From Cellulomonas sp. C5510 (GTDB lineage: Bacteria > Actinomycetota > Actinomycetes > Actinomycetales > Cellulomonadaceae): a DNA stretch of 64,000 bases. The position numbers were made by a program, and so were the translations under genes. Positions 8,247 to 16,929 of this stretch are shown here, piece after piece (position 1 is the first letter of the stretch; every line of letters begins with the position of its first letter). The stretch spans positions 2,852,001 to 2,916,000 of the forward strand of contig NZ_CP081862.1 of assembly GCF_019797765.1 (NCBI RefSeq). Direction: 5' to 3'. The notes under the pieces were generated by a model that was given only the letters and a program-made list of their open reading frames with translations, made no database searches and was not told the origin of the DNA.

Positions 8247-8585
8247 TCAGACCACACGCCGCTTGAGCTTGCGCCGCTCGCGCTCGGAGAGCCCGCCCCA
8301 GATGCCGAACCGCTCGTCGTGCGCCAGCGCGTACTCCAGGCACTCGCCCCGCACGTCGCAGCCGGAGCACACCTTCTTGGCCTCGCGGGTCGATCCGCCC
8401 TTCTCGGGGAAGAACGCCTCGGGGTCGGTCTGGGCGCAGAGCGCGCGCTCCTGCCAGCCCATGATGCCGTCGTCCTCGGGCGCGCCGAACAACGGCAGCA
8501 CGCTCGCGAGCGCCGGGTCCTGGCGGGGAGCGTCGGCTCCGGCGTCGGACGGGAAGGGTCCCTCGTCATCGAGCAGACTCCACAT
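8247..8585 (-). CDS. whiB2: WhiB2/WhmD-type transcriptional regulator
   Basis: A 112-aa WhiB-family [4Fe-4S] DNA-binding regulator. The four cluster cysteines are C50, C73, C76 and C82 (C-x22-CxxC-x5-C), followed by the GIWGG turn at 94-98 and a basic ERERRKLKRRVV tail for DNA contact. The long acidic N-terminus and the location among manB, DUF5719 and wbbL-type genes fit WhiB2 (WhmD), which controls septation and cell division in mycobacteria and streptomycetes. A strong GGGGGAGG ribosome site precedes the ATG by 5 nt, and a clear -35/-10 promoter lies about 60 nt upstream. The giant glycosyltransferase and DUF5719 genes follow within 28 nt and are probably co-transcribed. Confidence 0.95.
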   Translation of the reverse strand: MWSLLDDEGPFPSDAGADAPRQDPALASVLPLFGAPEDDGIMGWQERALCAQTDPEAFFPEKGGSTREAKKVCSGCDVRGECLEYALAHDERFGIWGGLSERERRKLKRRVV

Positions 8586-8652
8586 GTGTGCCTCCCCCGT
8601 CGTGCTCGGTGATCAGTGTCGGCGGCTGCCGCAGCACGAGCCGTTCCAGGGA

Positions 8653-8681
8653 ATTACACGCGTGTCGTTCGGCGTAGTCAA
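8653..8681 (-). promoter_or_regulatory. whiB2 promoter, TTGACT-17-TGTAAT
   Basis: On the minus strand TTGACT (8681-8676) is followed after exactly 17 nt by TGTAAT (8658-8653), one mismatch each from the vegetative consensus. The leader to the ATG at 8585 is about 60 nt. It is the best-formed -35/-10 pair in the window. Confidence 0.7.
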
Positions 8682-8746
8682 GCGGAAGAGTGCTATTGGC
8701 GGGCACTGAGGGCGATATGTCCGGTTGAGCGCCGTCGTGCGGCACC

Positions 8747-8752
8747 TAGGCT
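8747..8752 (+). promoter_or_regulatory. -10 box TAGGCT, leaderless start of the TIGR03089 gene
   Basis: TAGGCT ends 7 nt before the GTG at 8760; no ribosome-binding site can fit in between. The box decides this start among several upstream in-frame candidates. Confidence 0.65.
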
Positions 8753-8759
8753 GCCGTTC

Positions 8760-9533
8760 GTGCCCACGACTCCCCCGACGAGCCCCCGCCGCCCCACCAC
8801 GGTCGCCAAGACGCTGTCCGCGCTGCTCACCGAGCCGGGGCGCCCCCGCGTCACCTGGTACGGCCCCGACGGCGAGCGCATCGAGCTGTCCGGGGCGGTG
8901 CTCGACAACTGGGTGAGCAAGACCACCAACCTCCTCGTCGAGGAGCTCGACGCCGGACCGGGCACCACGGTGCGGGTCGACCTCCCGCCGCACTGGCGCT
9001 CGCTCGTGTGGACGCTCGCCGCCTGGCGCGTGGGCGCGACGGTCCTGCCGCCCGACGCGCCGGACGGCGACGTCGTCGTCACCGACCGCCCGGACGCCGC
9101 CGCGCCGCGGGACGCCGCGGTGGTCGCCGTCGCACTGCCCGCCCTGGCGCGCCGGTTCGACGGGGACCTGCCCGCGGGTGCGCTGGACGCGGCGGCCTCC
9201 GTCATGACGTACGGCGACGTCGTCGGGTGGGCGCCGGAGGTCGAGCCGCAGCGGGAGGCCCTCGCCGGCGGGGCGGACGGCACGGTCCGTCACGCGGACC
9301 TGCTGGCGACCGCCGTCGGCGCGGCGGAGCAGGGGCCCGCGGCGGGCGTCCCGGGGGCGCGCGCCCTCCTGGAGGTGGGTGACGACCGCACGACGGCACC
9401 CGCCACCGCGCTCGCCGTGCTGGGCGTCCTCGCCGGCGGCGGGTCCGTGGTGCTGCTCCGCCCCGAGCCGGGTGACGACGCGGCGCGGGCCGACCGCATC
9501 GCCGCGACGGAGCGGGTCACGGCCCGCGCCTGA
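8760..9533 (+). CDS. TIGR03089 family protein (acyl-CoA-synthetase-like N-terminal fragment)
   Basis: A 257-aa protein matching the actinobacterial family TIGR03089 (Rv3268 type), which resembles the N-terminal part of AMP-dependent acyl-CoA ligases but lacks the ATP-binding and C-terminal domains. Diagnostic stretches are RPRVTWYGPDGERIELSG, NWVSKTTNLLVEEL, RVDLPPHWRSLVWTLAAW and LAVLGVLAGGGSVVLLR. No catalytic motif (the YTSGTTG loop) is present, so it is unlikely to adenylate anything; the function is unknown. The GTG start at 8760 is placed by the leaderless -10 box; the frame extending to 8616 is non-family sequence. It is divergent from whiB2 and converges on the GT-C gene with an 8-nt gap. 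Confidence 0.88.
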   Translation: MPTTPPTSPRRPTTVAKTLSALLTEPGRPRVTWYGPDGERIELSGAVLDNWVSKTTNLLVEELDAGPGTTVRVDLPPHWRSLVWTLAAWRVGATVLPPDAPDGDVVVTDRPDAAAPRDAAVVAVALPALARRFDGDLPAGALDAAASVMTYGDVVGWAPEVEPQREALAGGADGTVRHADLLATAVGAAEQGPAAGVPGARALLEVGDDRTTAPATALAVLGVLAGGGSVVLLRPEPGDDAARADRIAATERVTARA

Positions 9534-9540
9534 CGGCGGC

Positions 9541-11691
9541 TCACCCCGCGGGGACCACCGTCCCGTCCTCCTGGACGAGCCCCACCCAGACCTCGCTCCA
9601 CGTCCTGTCGACCGTGGTCGGCGGTCCCGTGAGCGTCCGGCCCAGGGTCTGCGACCACGTCCCGCCCACCGACGTGGTCGGCGGCTCCGACCACGGGTAG
9701 TCCGTCGCGTCGAACGACAGCGCCGCGACCGGTCCCCCGCCCCACGCGCCGCGGATCGCCGCGAGGTCGGCCGCCGACGGCGGGTCGAGCAGCTCGACCA
9801 CCTCGACGTCGCACACCACCCGCAGCGTCGCCAGGTACCGGAACGGGCTGGAGTGCGTCCACACCACGCGGTCGACGCCCAGGTCGTCCAGCGCGTCGCA
9901 GACCGCGTGCGCCTGCGTCGCGCGGCCGGAGAGCTCGGTCACCCCGGCGACGGAGCCCCAGGTCGTCAGGGGGAACGCGACGACGGCGGCACCGAGCACA
10001 CCGGCGAGCCACGTCCGCCACGACCCGCGCCCGGCCGTGCGGGTCGTGGGCGCCGCGATCGCCGCCAGCACGCAGGCCGCCGCGACCAGCAGCCCCGGGA
10101 ACGTCGCGGGCACGAGCCGGCGCACCGCCCAGATCTGGTCCGGCGTGATGCTGACCTTGACCAGCGGGAACACCGCCGCGACCCCGACGACCGCGACCAG
10201 CAGCGCCGCGGCCGGGTCGCGCCGCACCACCGCCCGGTGCGCCAGCAGGGCCAGCCCTACGAACCCGAGCACCACCGCCGGCACGCCCAGGTACCAGGAG
10301 ACCCAGGCGAGCGACTGCTCGTCGTAGGAGCGCGAGCCGTCGAGCGTCTGCCCAGCGGCCTGCTGCAGCACCGTGACCGCCCACCCGACCCCGGACCGCG
10401 GGTCGTTCGCGTGGCCCTGCCACCACAGCGGCCGCGACGCCAGCACCACGCCGAGCAGCAGCACGCCCCCCGCGCAGACCCAGCCGGACGACGTCCGCCG
10501 CGCGACGACGGCCGCGCGGGCGCGCGCGCCCACGGGCAGCACCAGCACCGTGAGCGCGACGAGCACCAGCGCCCCGGACGCCACCAGCAGCCGGGTGATC
10601 TGGGAGACGTGCAGCTGCACGTAGTCCGGGCTCAGCCGCACGACGTCGAGCAGGCCGAGGGCGACCATGGCGGTTCCTGTCACCAGCGCAGCGACGGCGC
10701 CCCGCACCGCTGCGGCCCGCTCCGGGCGCCCGACGGGGGTGGCGGCCACGAGCACCGCGGCGACGGCCAGTCCGGCCAGTGTGACCGCGCCGTCGATACG
10801 GACCGTTCCGACACCGCCGATCATCGCGCCGACCAGAGCGGCGCGAGCCGTGGCAGCCACCGGTACCGGTCCGCCGGGCGCGTCCGTGGCGTCCGCGCCG
10901 CCGTGCCAGAGGCCGTGCGCCAGCGCCAGTCCGCCGCACAGCAGCGTCACGGCCAGCGGCTCGGTGTAGGCCGCCCGCGTCAGGACCAGGAACGGCAGGC
11001 TGAGCGCGAGCGCGGCCGTCGGCACGAGCGCCCAGACGGGGCCGGCGAACCGCCGTGCGGCCGCGAACACCGCCACCAGCGCGACCGCCCCGACGAGCAG
11101 GTTCCCGGCGCGCACCGCGTGCTCGCCGCCGGCCCAGCCCAGCATCGCGAGGAGTCCGGGGAGCAGCTTGTTCCCCTGGGCCAGGAGCACCCCGTCGTGC
11201 AGCCCGAACGCCTCCGTGCCGGCAGACGCCCCGACCGCCGACGAGGCGGACGCAGCCGCCGCCTGCGCGCCACCGACCGGGATCGGCGCCGCGGGGTGGT
11301 CGACGAGCCAGAGCGCCTGCAGCGTGAGGAAGCCGGGGTCGCGGTTGACGACGACGAACTCGGCGACCGACCGCAGGCCGAGCACCAGCCAGCCCACGAC
11401 GAGGGCGAGCAGCGCGGCCAGCGACGCGAGGTGCGCCCGCGTGGCCGGCGGGGCGGGCGGGACCAGCCGCCACGTCGCGACGACGAGCGCCGCCGCGAGC
11501 GGCAGCACGACCCAGGGCCGGAGCTGGCCGAGCAGCACCGCCACGAGCGCCGCCACCCCGCAGGCCAGCAGCGCGACCGGCAGCCGGTCGGGCAGGCTCA
11601 GCAGCAGCACGAGCACCCGCGAGCGCGCGGGGGGGATGCCGGGCACGGGCCGTGCGGCGCGACCGCCTGGTGGCGCCACCGGGCCCGTCAC
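9541..11691 (-). CDS. GT-C-fold integral membrane glycosyltransferase-like protein (716 aa)
   Basis: A polytopic protein with about 12 hydrophobic helices. The first long extracytoplasmic loop contains NRDPGFLT, an acidic residue placed like the catalytic Asp of GT-C (ArnT/PMT/GT39) enzymes that use polyprenyl-phosphate sugars; a Ser/Ala-rich insert follows. The C-terminal 150 residues form a soluble extracytoplasmic domain ending at GTVVPAG. The donor and acceptor are unknown; a polyprenyl-P-mannose donor is plausible because it lies 16 nt behind manA and probably shares its transcript. GTG start at 11691. The family is divergent, so the GT-C call rests on topology and the loop acid. Confidence 0.75.
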   Translation of the reverse strand: MTGPVAPPGGRAARPVPGIPPARSRVLVLLLSLPDRLPVALLACGVAALVAVLLGQLRPWVVLPLAAALVVATWRLVPPAPPATRAHLASLAALLALVVGWLVLGLRSVAEFVVVNRDPGFLTLQALWLVDHPAAPIPVGGAQAAAASASSAVGASAGTEAFGLHDGVLLAQGNKLLPGLLAMLGWAGGEHAVRAGNLLVGAVALVAVFAAARRFAGPVWALVPTAALALSLPFLVLTRAAYTEPLAVTLLCGGLALAHGLWHGGADATDAPGGPVPVAATARAALVGAMIGGVGTVRIDGAVTLAGLAVAAVLVAATPVGRPERAAAVRGAVAALVTGTAMVALGLLDVVRLSPDYVQLHVSQITRLLVASGALVLVALTVLVLPVGARARAAVVARRTSSGWVCAGGVLLLGVVLASRPLWWQGHANDPRSGVGWAVTVLQQAAGQTLDGSRSYDEQSLAWVSWYLGVPAVVLGFVGLALLAHRAVVRRDPAAALLVAVVGVAAVFPLVKVSITPDQIWAVRRLVPATFPGLLVAAACVLAAIAAPTTRTAGRGSWRTWLAGVLGAAVVAFPLTTWGSVAGVTELSGRATQAHAVCDALDDLGVDRVVWTHSSPFRYLATLRVVCDVEVVELLDPPSAADLAAIRGAWGGGPVAALSFDATDYPWSEPPTTSVGGTWSQTLGRTLTGPPTTVDRTWSEVWVGLVQEDGTVVPAG

Positions 11692-11707
11692 CAGGCGGTC
11701 GCCGCGG

Positions 11708-12910
11708 TCAGGGGACGTCGGCCTGCACCAGCGTGCCGCCGCCGCGCACCGTCAGCGCACCGTCGGACGCCGGGACGAACGCCGCCTGACCACGCGTGAG
11801 CGCGAGCGAGCCGTCGTGCTCGGACGTCGCCGTCATGCTGCCCTCCAGGCACAGCAGGATGCGCGGGCCACGACCCGGCAGCGGGTGCGCCTGACCGTCG
11901 GCGACGCGGGTCACCGACAGCTCGAAGTCGTCGACCGGCGCGTAGTAGACCCGGGTGGCCCCGTGGAACTTCTCGGGCGCGATGCGGATCGGCGGCGCGG
12001 CGACGTAGTCGACGTTGCGCAGCAGCTCGTCGACGTCGACGTGCTTGGGCGTCAGGCCCGCACGCAGCACGTTGTCCGAGCTCGCCATGACCTCGATGCC
12101 CAGGCCCTTGAGGTAGGCGTGGACGCCGCCGGCGGGGACGAACAGCGCGTCGCCGGGCTGGAGGGTGACCGGGTTGAGCAGCAGCGACGTCGCCACACCC
12201 GGGTCACCGGGGTACGCCTGCTGCAGCGTGACGACCGTGCGGTCCGCCCGCGGCGACGGCGAGCCGGCAGCCAGCCGCGCGGCGCAGGCCTCGGCGAGCA
12301 GGCCGACCTGCTCGGCGGTCGGCCGGGTCTCGGGGCGCAGCAGCCGCGTGAACACCCGCTCGATGCCCGCGGGGGTCGGCTGCTCGGCGAGCACGGTCCG
12401 CAGCTCGACGGCGAGCGGGGCCTTCAGCCCGTCCAGCAGCTCCACGGCCCGCCGCGGCGCGCGGAAGCCGCACAGCGCCTCGAACCGGGTCAGGGCGTAC
12501 ACCAGCTCGGGCTTGTGGTTGCGGTCGCGGTAGTTGCGGTGCGGGGCGTCGAGCGGCACGCCCGCGGCGTCCTCCTCGGCGTAGCCCTCGCGGGCGCGGT
12601 CGATGTGCGGGTGGACCTGCAGCGACAGCGGCGTCTCGGCGGCGATGACCTTGAGCAGGTACGGCAGGCCGGCCCCGAACCGCGCCTCCACGTCGGCGCC
12701 CAGCACGGACGTGGCGTCGCGCGCGATGACCTCCGGCATCGACAGCCCGGGCCCGCCGCCCTCGTGCACGCAGTACGACGGGGCGCTGGCGTGCGCCCCG
12801 AACCAGGCCTCCGCCACGGGCTCGCCGGTCGCCGGCGTCCCCAGGAGCGTCGGGATGGCGGTGGCCGATCCCCAGGCGTAGTTCTGGATGGCGTTGGTCA
12901 GGCGGTACAC
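11708..12910 (-). CDS. manA: Mannose-6-phosphate isomerase, class I
   Basis: A 400-aa zinc-dependent cupin enzyme converting fructose-6-P to mannose-6-P, the entry to GDP-mannose. Type I PMI signatures are present: QNYAWGS at 9-15, the zinc-site QVHPH at 98-102 and the NYRDRNHKPE block ending at residue 135 (YxDxNHKPE). PAGGVHAYLKG and the C-terminal cupin (ILLCLEGSMT) complete the fold. The GTG start at 12910 has a GAGGGA ribosome site 5 nt upstream; the longer frame into 15016 is an overprint of other genes. A TACGAT box at 12949-12944 is the likely -10. Co-transcribed with the GT-C gene; works with manB at the left edge. Confidence 0.95.
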   Translation of the reverse strand: MYRLTNAIQNYAWGSATAIPTLLGTPATGEPVAEAWFGAHASAPSYCVHEGGGPGLSMPEVIARDATSVLGADVEARFGAGLPYLLKVIAAETPLSLQVHPHIDRAREGYAEEDAAGVPLDAPHRNYRDRNHKPELVYALTRFEALCGFRAPRRAVELLDGLKAPLAVELRTVLAEQPTPAGIERVFTRLLRPETRPTAEQVGLLAEACAARLAAGSPSPRADRTVVTLQQAYPGDPGVATSLLLNPVTLQPGDALFVPAGGVHAYLKGLGIEVMASSDNVLRAGLTPKHVDVDELLRNVDYVAAPPIRIAPEKFHGATRVYYAPVDDFELSVTRVADGQAHPLPGRGPRILLCLEGSMTATSEHDGSLALTRGQAAFVPASDGALTVRGGGTLVQADVP

Positions 12911-12943
12911 GCAGATCCCTCGAAGGTCGACGACGGGTGGTCG

Positions 12944-12999
12944 ATCGTAGCCCGCGGACCCCGCGAGGTGCTGCGAACACGGGAAGTCTCGGCTACCGT
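12944..12999. promoter_or_regulatory. Divergent promoter region manA / methyltransferase
   Basis: Minus strand: TACGAT (12949-12944), about 33 nt before the manA GTG, giving a short leader with a ribosome site. Plus strand: TACCGT (12994-12999), 7 nt before the GTG at 13007, a leaderless start. The 45 nt between the boxes are the only room for shared control. Confidence 0.55.
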
Positions 13000-13006
13000 G
13001 CCGGAC

Positions 13007-13795
13007 GTGCCCCCTCGGCCCCCCGGTGTCCCCGGCGTCCCCGGCTCGTCGCGCTCCCCGGGCTACCCCCCGCTGTCCTGGATGGCGGGCCTGCGCTGGC
13101 CGATCGTCGCGCGGGTGCTGGTGCAGGAGCCACCCGGGTCGTCGGTCCTGGAGCTCGGCTGCGGCGAGGGCGCGGCCGGAGCGCGCCTGGCGGCGCGGTT
13201 CCACGACTACGTCGGCGTCGAGCCGGACGCCTCCTCGGCGCAGGTCGCCCGGGAGCGGGTGGCCCCCGCCGGTGGGCGGGTCGTGCACGACCTGGCCGAG
13301 ATCGGCGACCGGCGGCCCGCGGACGTGCTGTGCGCGTTCGAGGTGCTCGAGCACGTCGAGGATGACGCTGCCGTGCTCCGGGAGTGGCTGCGGCACGCGG
13401 CACCGGGCGCCCGGCTGGTGTTCTCCGTCCCGGCCGACCCGCACCGCTACTCCACGACCGACCGGCTGGTCGGTCACTACCGCCGCTACACCGACGAGGG
13501 GCTGCGGACGACCCTGGAGCGCGCCGGCGTCACCGACATCGCACTGCGCCGCTACGCGTTCCCGCTGGGCTACGTTCTGGAGGACGTCCGCGACCTGATC
13601 GCCCGCCGCCGCCTGGCCGGGACCGCGGAGCACACGATGGAGCACCGCAGCCACGGATCGGGCCGGCTGCTGCAGCCCCGCGCCGCGTGGCAGGAGCCGG
13701 TGCGCCGCGCCCTGCTCACGCCGTTCCGCCTCCTCCAGGACGCGGTCCCGGGGCGCGGGCCGTGCCTGGTGGCCTGGGGCCGCGCGCCGCGCTGA
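13007..13795 (+). CDS. Class I SAM-dependent methyltransferase
   Basis: A 262-aa methyltransferase with the Rossmann motif I LELGCGEG at 48-55, an acidic residue after beta-2 in VGVEPD, and post-I EVLEHVEDD, the ubiE/BioC-like pattern (Methyltransf_11/23). The substrate is unknown; the surroundings suggest a lipid- or sugar-linked acceptor in the envelope pathway. Two in-frame GTG codons exist at 12998 and 13007; the first overlaps the TACCGT -10 box, so 13007 is chosen as a leaderless start. The N-terminal 20 residues are Pro/Gly-rich. It converges on the flippase-like gene with a 20-nt gap, where an 8-bp GCGGTCCG hairpin may weakly terminate. Confidence 0.85.
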   Translation: MPPRPPGVPGVPGSSRSPGYPPLSWMAGLRWPIVARVLVQEPPGSSVLELGCGEGAAGARLAARFHDYVGVEPDASSAQVARERVAPAGGRVVHDLAEIGDRRPADVLCAFEVLEHVEDDAAVLREWLRHAAPGARLVFSVPADPHRYSTTDRLVGHYRRYTDEGLRTTLERAGVTDIALRRYAFPLGYVLEDVRDLIARRRLAGTAEHTMEHRSHGSGRLLQPRAAWQEPVRRALLTPFRLLQDAVPGRGPCLVAWGRAPR

Positions 13796-13815
13796 GGGGA
13801 AGGTGCGGTCCGGGC

Positions 13816-14775
13816 TCAGCCTGCCGCGTCGGACCGCTGCGCCTGTGCCGCGCGCGCGGCGCCTCGCCGCAGCACCAGGACGCCCGCCCCCGCGAGCAGG
13901 AAGTCGGCGAGCGTCTGCGCCACGCGTGCGAGCAGGACGACCACGATGACCGCGCCCGCGTCCGGCGCGACGCCCGCGAGCAGGGCCACCAGCACGACCT
14001 CCCGGGCACCGAGCCCGGCGGGGACGACGACGACCACGAACCCGACCACCCACGCGAGCGCGTACGCGCCGGACACCCGGGCGTAGGCGTCCGCGTCGGC
14101 GGGGAACCCGACCCCGAGCCCGATCAGCCACAGCTGCAAACCCGCACACAGCCAGGCCGCGACCGACCAGCCCGCGGCCGCGACCGTCCCACGCGCCGTC
14201 AGGGGGTGCTCCAGCGGCTCGCGGCGAAGGAGCCTCATCGCGACGCCCAGCAGCCGGTTCGACACCGGCGGGGCCAGCAGGGCCACCGCGAGCGGCAGCG
14301 CGAGCCACACCCAGGCGTACCCGGCGCCCGCGCCGCCCGAGGTCAGCGTCAGCGCGGGGGCGGCCACGGCCAGCCCCGTGACCACCGACACCAGCAGCGC
14401 GACGGCCATCGCGCTGAACGAGCGCCGGCGCGGGATCCGCAGGTCGGCGCCCAGCTCGCTCACCGCGACCACGTTCCACACGCCACCCGGCACGTACTTG
14501 CCCAGCTGGCTGGGGAAGAACACCGCGAACGCCTTGCGCAGCGGGAGCGGCGACCCGAGGTCCGCGAGCACCGCGCGCCAGGACAGCAGCGTCAGCAGCA
14601 GGTAGACCACGCCGGTGAGCAGCGCGGCCAGCAGCAGACCCACCGGCATGTCGCGCAGCGCGGGGCCGATGTCGTCCCACTCGCGCTGCACCGCCCACAC
14701 CGCGGCCGCGACCGCCACCACGAGGAACCCGCCACGCACCCACGGCGAACGCAGGGCCCCGAGCACCCGGCTCAC
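13816..14775 (-). CDS. Flippase-like membrane protein (UPF0104 / LPG-synthase TM family)
   Basis: A 319-aa protein with 8-9 hydrophobic helices and the family signature FPSQLGKYVPGGVWNVVA near residues 90-107, plus PAGLGAREVVLVALL near 258-272. Members of PF03706 lie in glycan loci and are thought to move or hold polyprenyl- or lipid-linked substrates; they lack the catalytic domain of lysyl-PG synthases. The GTG start at 14775 overlaps the stop of the upstream GT4 gene by 4 nt (GTGA). It is the last gene of the coupled set 16831-13816 (GT2, GT4, this gene). The substrate is inferred from that context only. Confidence 0.83.
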   Translation of the reverse strand: MSRVLGALRSPWVRGGFLVVAVAAAVWAVQREWDDIGPALRDMPVGLLLAALLTGVVYLLLTLLSWRAVLADLGSPLPLRKAFAVFFPSQLGKYVPGGVWNVVAVSELGADLRIPRRRSFSAMAVALLVSVVTGLAVAAPALTLTSGGAGAGYAWVWLALPLAVALLAPPVSNRLLGVAMRLLRREPLEHPLTARGTVAAAGWSVAAWLCAGLQLWLIGLGVGFPADADAYARVSGAYALAWVVGFVVVVVPAGLGAREVVLVALLAGVAPDAGAVIVVVLLARVAQTLADFLLAGAGVLVLRRGAARAAQAQRSDAAG

Positions 14776-15890
14776 CGCCACGCCTCCAGCCGTGCGACCA
14801 GGGTCTCGACGGCGCCACGTGCCGTGAACGAGCGCTCGGCGCGGTCGCCCGCCGCCGTCGCGAGCGCACGCACGCGGTCCCGGTCCGCCGCGAGCGCCCG
14901 CAGCGCGTCCGCCAGCGCGGCCGGGTCGCCCGGCGGGACGTGCACGACGTCGTCCCCGAAGGCTCGGCGTTGCGGCGCAGTATCGCTCGTGACGACGACG
15001 CAACGCGCCGCCGCACCCTGGAACACCTTGTTGGGCACGACGCGGCGCGCCTTGTCCCCGGTGCCGAAGATCCCGAGGCAGACGTCGTGCCGGGCGACGA
15101 GGTCCGGCAGCTCGTCCGAGTCGACCCAGTCCCGGCGGGTCACGCCCGGGACGCCGTCCAGCAGCGCGTCGACCTCGGGGCCGTCCTGCCCGCCGCCCAC
15201 GACGGTCGCGGTGACCTCTCCGTCCAGCAGGCGCAGGGCCTCGGCGATCACCGGGGCGCCCTGCAGCGGGGTGAACAGGCCGTAGAAGACGACCGACAGC
15301 CGCTCGCCGGACCCGGCGGGCTCGCGTCGCGCCCCCGCGTCGGACCAGCGCGCGTCGGCGCCCACAGGAACGACGACGGCCCGCTCCTGGTGCCGCTCCG
15401 GCAGGGCGTCGCGGTGCTCCTCGGTGTCGACCAGCACCAGGTCGGCCGAGCGGAGCGCGACCTCGTCGAGCGCGCGCAGGGCGGCCTGCTTGAGCCCGCC
15501 GGTCTCGCCCCGGTCGACCGCGGTGCCCGCACCGGAGATCAGGTAGTCCAGCACCAGCGGCGCCGGACGCAGAAGCAGGCGGAGCAGCGGGGCGTCGAAG
15601 TGACCCAGGTACCCGACGAGCACGGCAGCCGGGCGCGGGCCGCGGCGCCGCCGGGCACGGACGCGCGGCACCAGCCGCCACCACGACCGCAGGATCGCGG
15701 CACCCAGCAGCGGCAGGCGGCTGGGCCGGCGCAGCACCTCGACGCGCTGGGCGGTGGTCAGCCGCAGCGGCTCGACGATCTCCTCGACCACGAGGCCGTG
15801 CGCGCGCAGACCCTCGACCAGCACCCGCACGCGCGGGTGCGCGCCGATGTCGTACGTGCCCGCCGCGAGCACGCGGAGCACGCCGGTCAC
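14772..15890 (-). CDS. GT4-like glycosyltransferase (GT-B fold)
   Basis: A 372-aa cytosolic GT-B glycosyltransferase. The C-terminal half shows the donor-binding pattern: SVVFYGLFTPLQGAPVIAEAL, VVGGGQDGPEVDALL, HDVCLGIFGTGDKARRVVPNKVFQG. The classical E-x7-E is replaced by the NKVFQGAAA variant seen in several family-4 relatives. The N-terminus (VLRVLAAGTYD, HPRVRVLVEGL) fits the acceptor domain. The GTG start at 15890 overlaps the GT2 stop (GTGA), and its own stop overlaps the next gene. The order GT2, GT4, UPF0104 suggests one glycolipid branch; neither sugar nor acceptor can be named. Confidence 0.83.
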   Translation of the reverse strand: MTGVLRVLAAGTYDIGAHPRVRVLVEGLRAHGLVVEEIVEPLRLTTAQRVEVLRRPSRLPLLGAAILRSWWRLVPRVRARRRRGPRPAAVLVGYLGHFDAPLLRLLLRPAPLVLDYLISGAGTAVDRGETGGLKQAALRALDEVALRSADLVLVDTEEHRDALPERHQERAVVVPVGADARWSDAGARREPAGSGERLSVVFYGLFTPLQGAPVIAEALRLLDGEVTATVVGGGQDGPEVDALLDGVPGVTRRDWVDSDELPDLVARHDVCLGIFGTGDKARRVVPNKVFQGAAARCVVVTSDTAPQRRAFGDDVVHVPPGDPAALADALRALAADRDRVRALATAAGDRAERSFTARGAVETLVARLEAWR

Positions 15891-16831
15891 TTGCCGTACT
15901 GGATCTGCTTGATCCGCTCGAGCTGGTCCTCCAGCAGCACCCGGTTGGTCCGTTGCAGGTCCGACAGCACCCCGAGCGCGGCGGACAGCAGCGCGGCGAC
16001 CGACATGATCGCGGCGAAGATCAGCGACTGGATGTTGCCGTCGTTGGCGCCGTGCAGCGCCCACAGGATCACGAACCGCACCATCGGGATCAGCGCGAGC
16101 AGCCCGAACACGGCCGCCAGGCTCGCGAAGACCATGTGCGGCTTGAACATGAGGTAGCTGCGCACGATGGCCGACCCGGACTTGGCCATGTGGTGGAAGA
16201 TGTTCTTGAACAGGCGCGACTCGCGGGTCTTGGCGTTGGTCGTGACCGGCACCGAGGCGATCCGCAGGCGCTTGTGGCCCGCCTGGATGATCGTCTCCAT
16301 GCAGTACGAGAACTCGGTGACGATGTTCAGGCGGTAGAGAGCGGTCCGCGAGTACGCGCGGAACCCGCTCGCCGCGTCGGGCAACCGGGTGTCGGCCGCC
16401 TTGTTGACGACCGCGCTGCCCAGCCGCTGCATGAGCTTCTTGAACGGCGAGAAGTGCGCGATGGTGGCGGTCTGGCGGTCGGCGATGACGACGTCCGCGA
16501 CGCCCTCGATGACGGGACGCACGAGGTCGGGGATCCTGTCCTGCGGGTACTGGTTGTCCCCGTCGGTGTTGACGACGATGTCGGCGCCGTGCGCGAGGGC
16601 GTAGTCGACCCCGTCGCGGAACGACCGCGCCAGGCCCATGTTGCGGGAGTGGTGCACGAAGTGCGTCACTCCGAGGGACCGCGCGACCTCGACCGTGCGG
16701 TCGGTCGAGCCGTCGTCGACGACGAGGATCTCGAGCTCGTCGACGCCGTCGATCTCACGGGGGATGGACGCGAGCACGGCGGGGAGGGTCTCCTCCTCGT
16801 TCAGGCACGGGATCTGGATGAAGACCTTCAC
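15887..16831 (-). CDS. GT2 polyprenyl-phosphate glycosyltransferase-like, two C-terminal membrane helices
   Basis: A 314-aa enzyme of the DPM1/GtrB/ArnC-like group. IQIPCLNEEETLP at 5-17, VVDDGSTDRT at 37-46 and the metal-binding D90-G-D92 in NTDGDNQYPQ match GT-A enzymes that load a sugar onto polyprenyl phosphate. Two C-terminal helices (about 232-258 and 266-292) anchor it in the membrane, followed by a short coiled tail (LEDQLERIKQIQYGK). The GTG start at 16831 has an AGGAAG ribosome site 6 nt upstream. It leads the GT2-GT4-UPF0104 operon. It could supply the donor for the GT-C gene just upstream. Mannose or glucose is possible. Confidence 0.87.
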   Translation of the reverse strand: MKVFIQIPCLNEEETLPAVLASIPREIDGVDELEILVVDDGSTDRTVEVARSLGVTHFVHHSRNMGLARSFRDGVDYALAHGADIVVNTDGDNQYPQDRIPDLVRPVIEGVADVVIADRQTATIAHFSPFKKLMQRLGSAVVNKAADTRLPDAASGFRAYSRTALYRLNIVTEFSYCMETIIQAGHKRLRIASVPVTTNAKTRESRLFKNIFHHMAKSGSAIVRSYLMFKPHMVFASLAAVFGLLALIPMVRFVILWALHGANDGNIQSLIFAAIMSVAALLSAALGVLSDLQRTNRVLLEDQLERIKQIQYGK

Positions 16832-16871
16832 TGCTGCTTCCTGGCTCGGGGAGGGCGCGAGGGGACACACG

Positions 16872-16877
16872 AGGCTA
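16872..16877 (-). promoter_or_regulatory. -10 box TAGCCT upstream of the GT2 operon
   Basis: On the minus strand TAGCCT lies about 40 nt before the GTG at 16831, leaving a leader of about 33 nt that contains AGGAAG. The rest of the 98-nt gap shows no other structure. Confidence 0.45.
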
Positions 16878-16929
16878 CCCCAGGGGCCGCGCCACCGGCT
16901 GGCCGCAGGAGCGGCACCCCGGCCACGGA

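Noticed and set aside
4275..8612. Very long plus-strand open frame (1445 codons)
   Set aside because: High GC suppresses stop codons. The translation is low-complexity Arg/His/Gly/Pro and is antisense to the giant glycosyltransferase and whiB2.
13805..13837. Terminator between the methyltransferase and flippase-like genes
   Set aside because: Only an 8-bp stem with a 17-nt loop reaching into the coding end; too weak to list as a feature.
11708..15016. Continuous minus-strand frame of 1102 codons including manA
   Set aside because: Only the last 400 codons are manA; the rest is out of frame with the methyltransferase, flippase-like and GT4 genes, which have better evidence.
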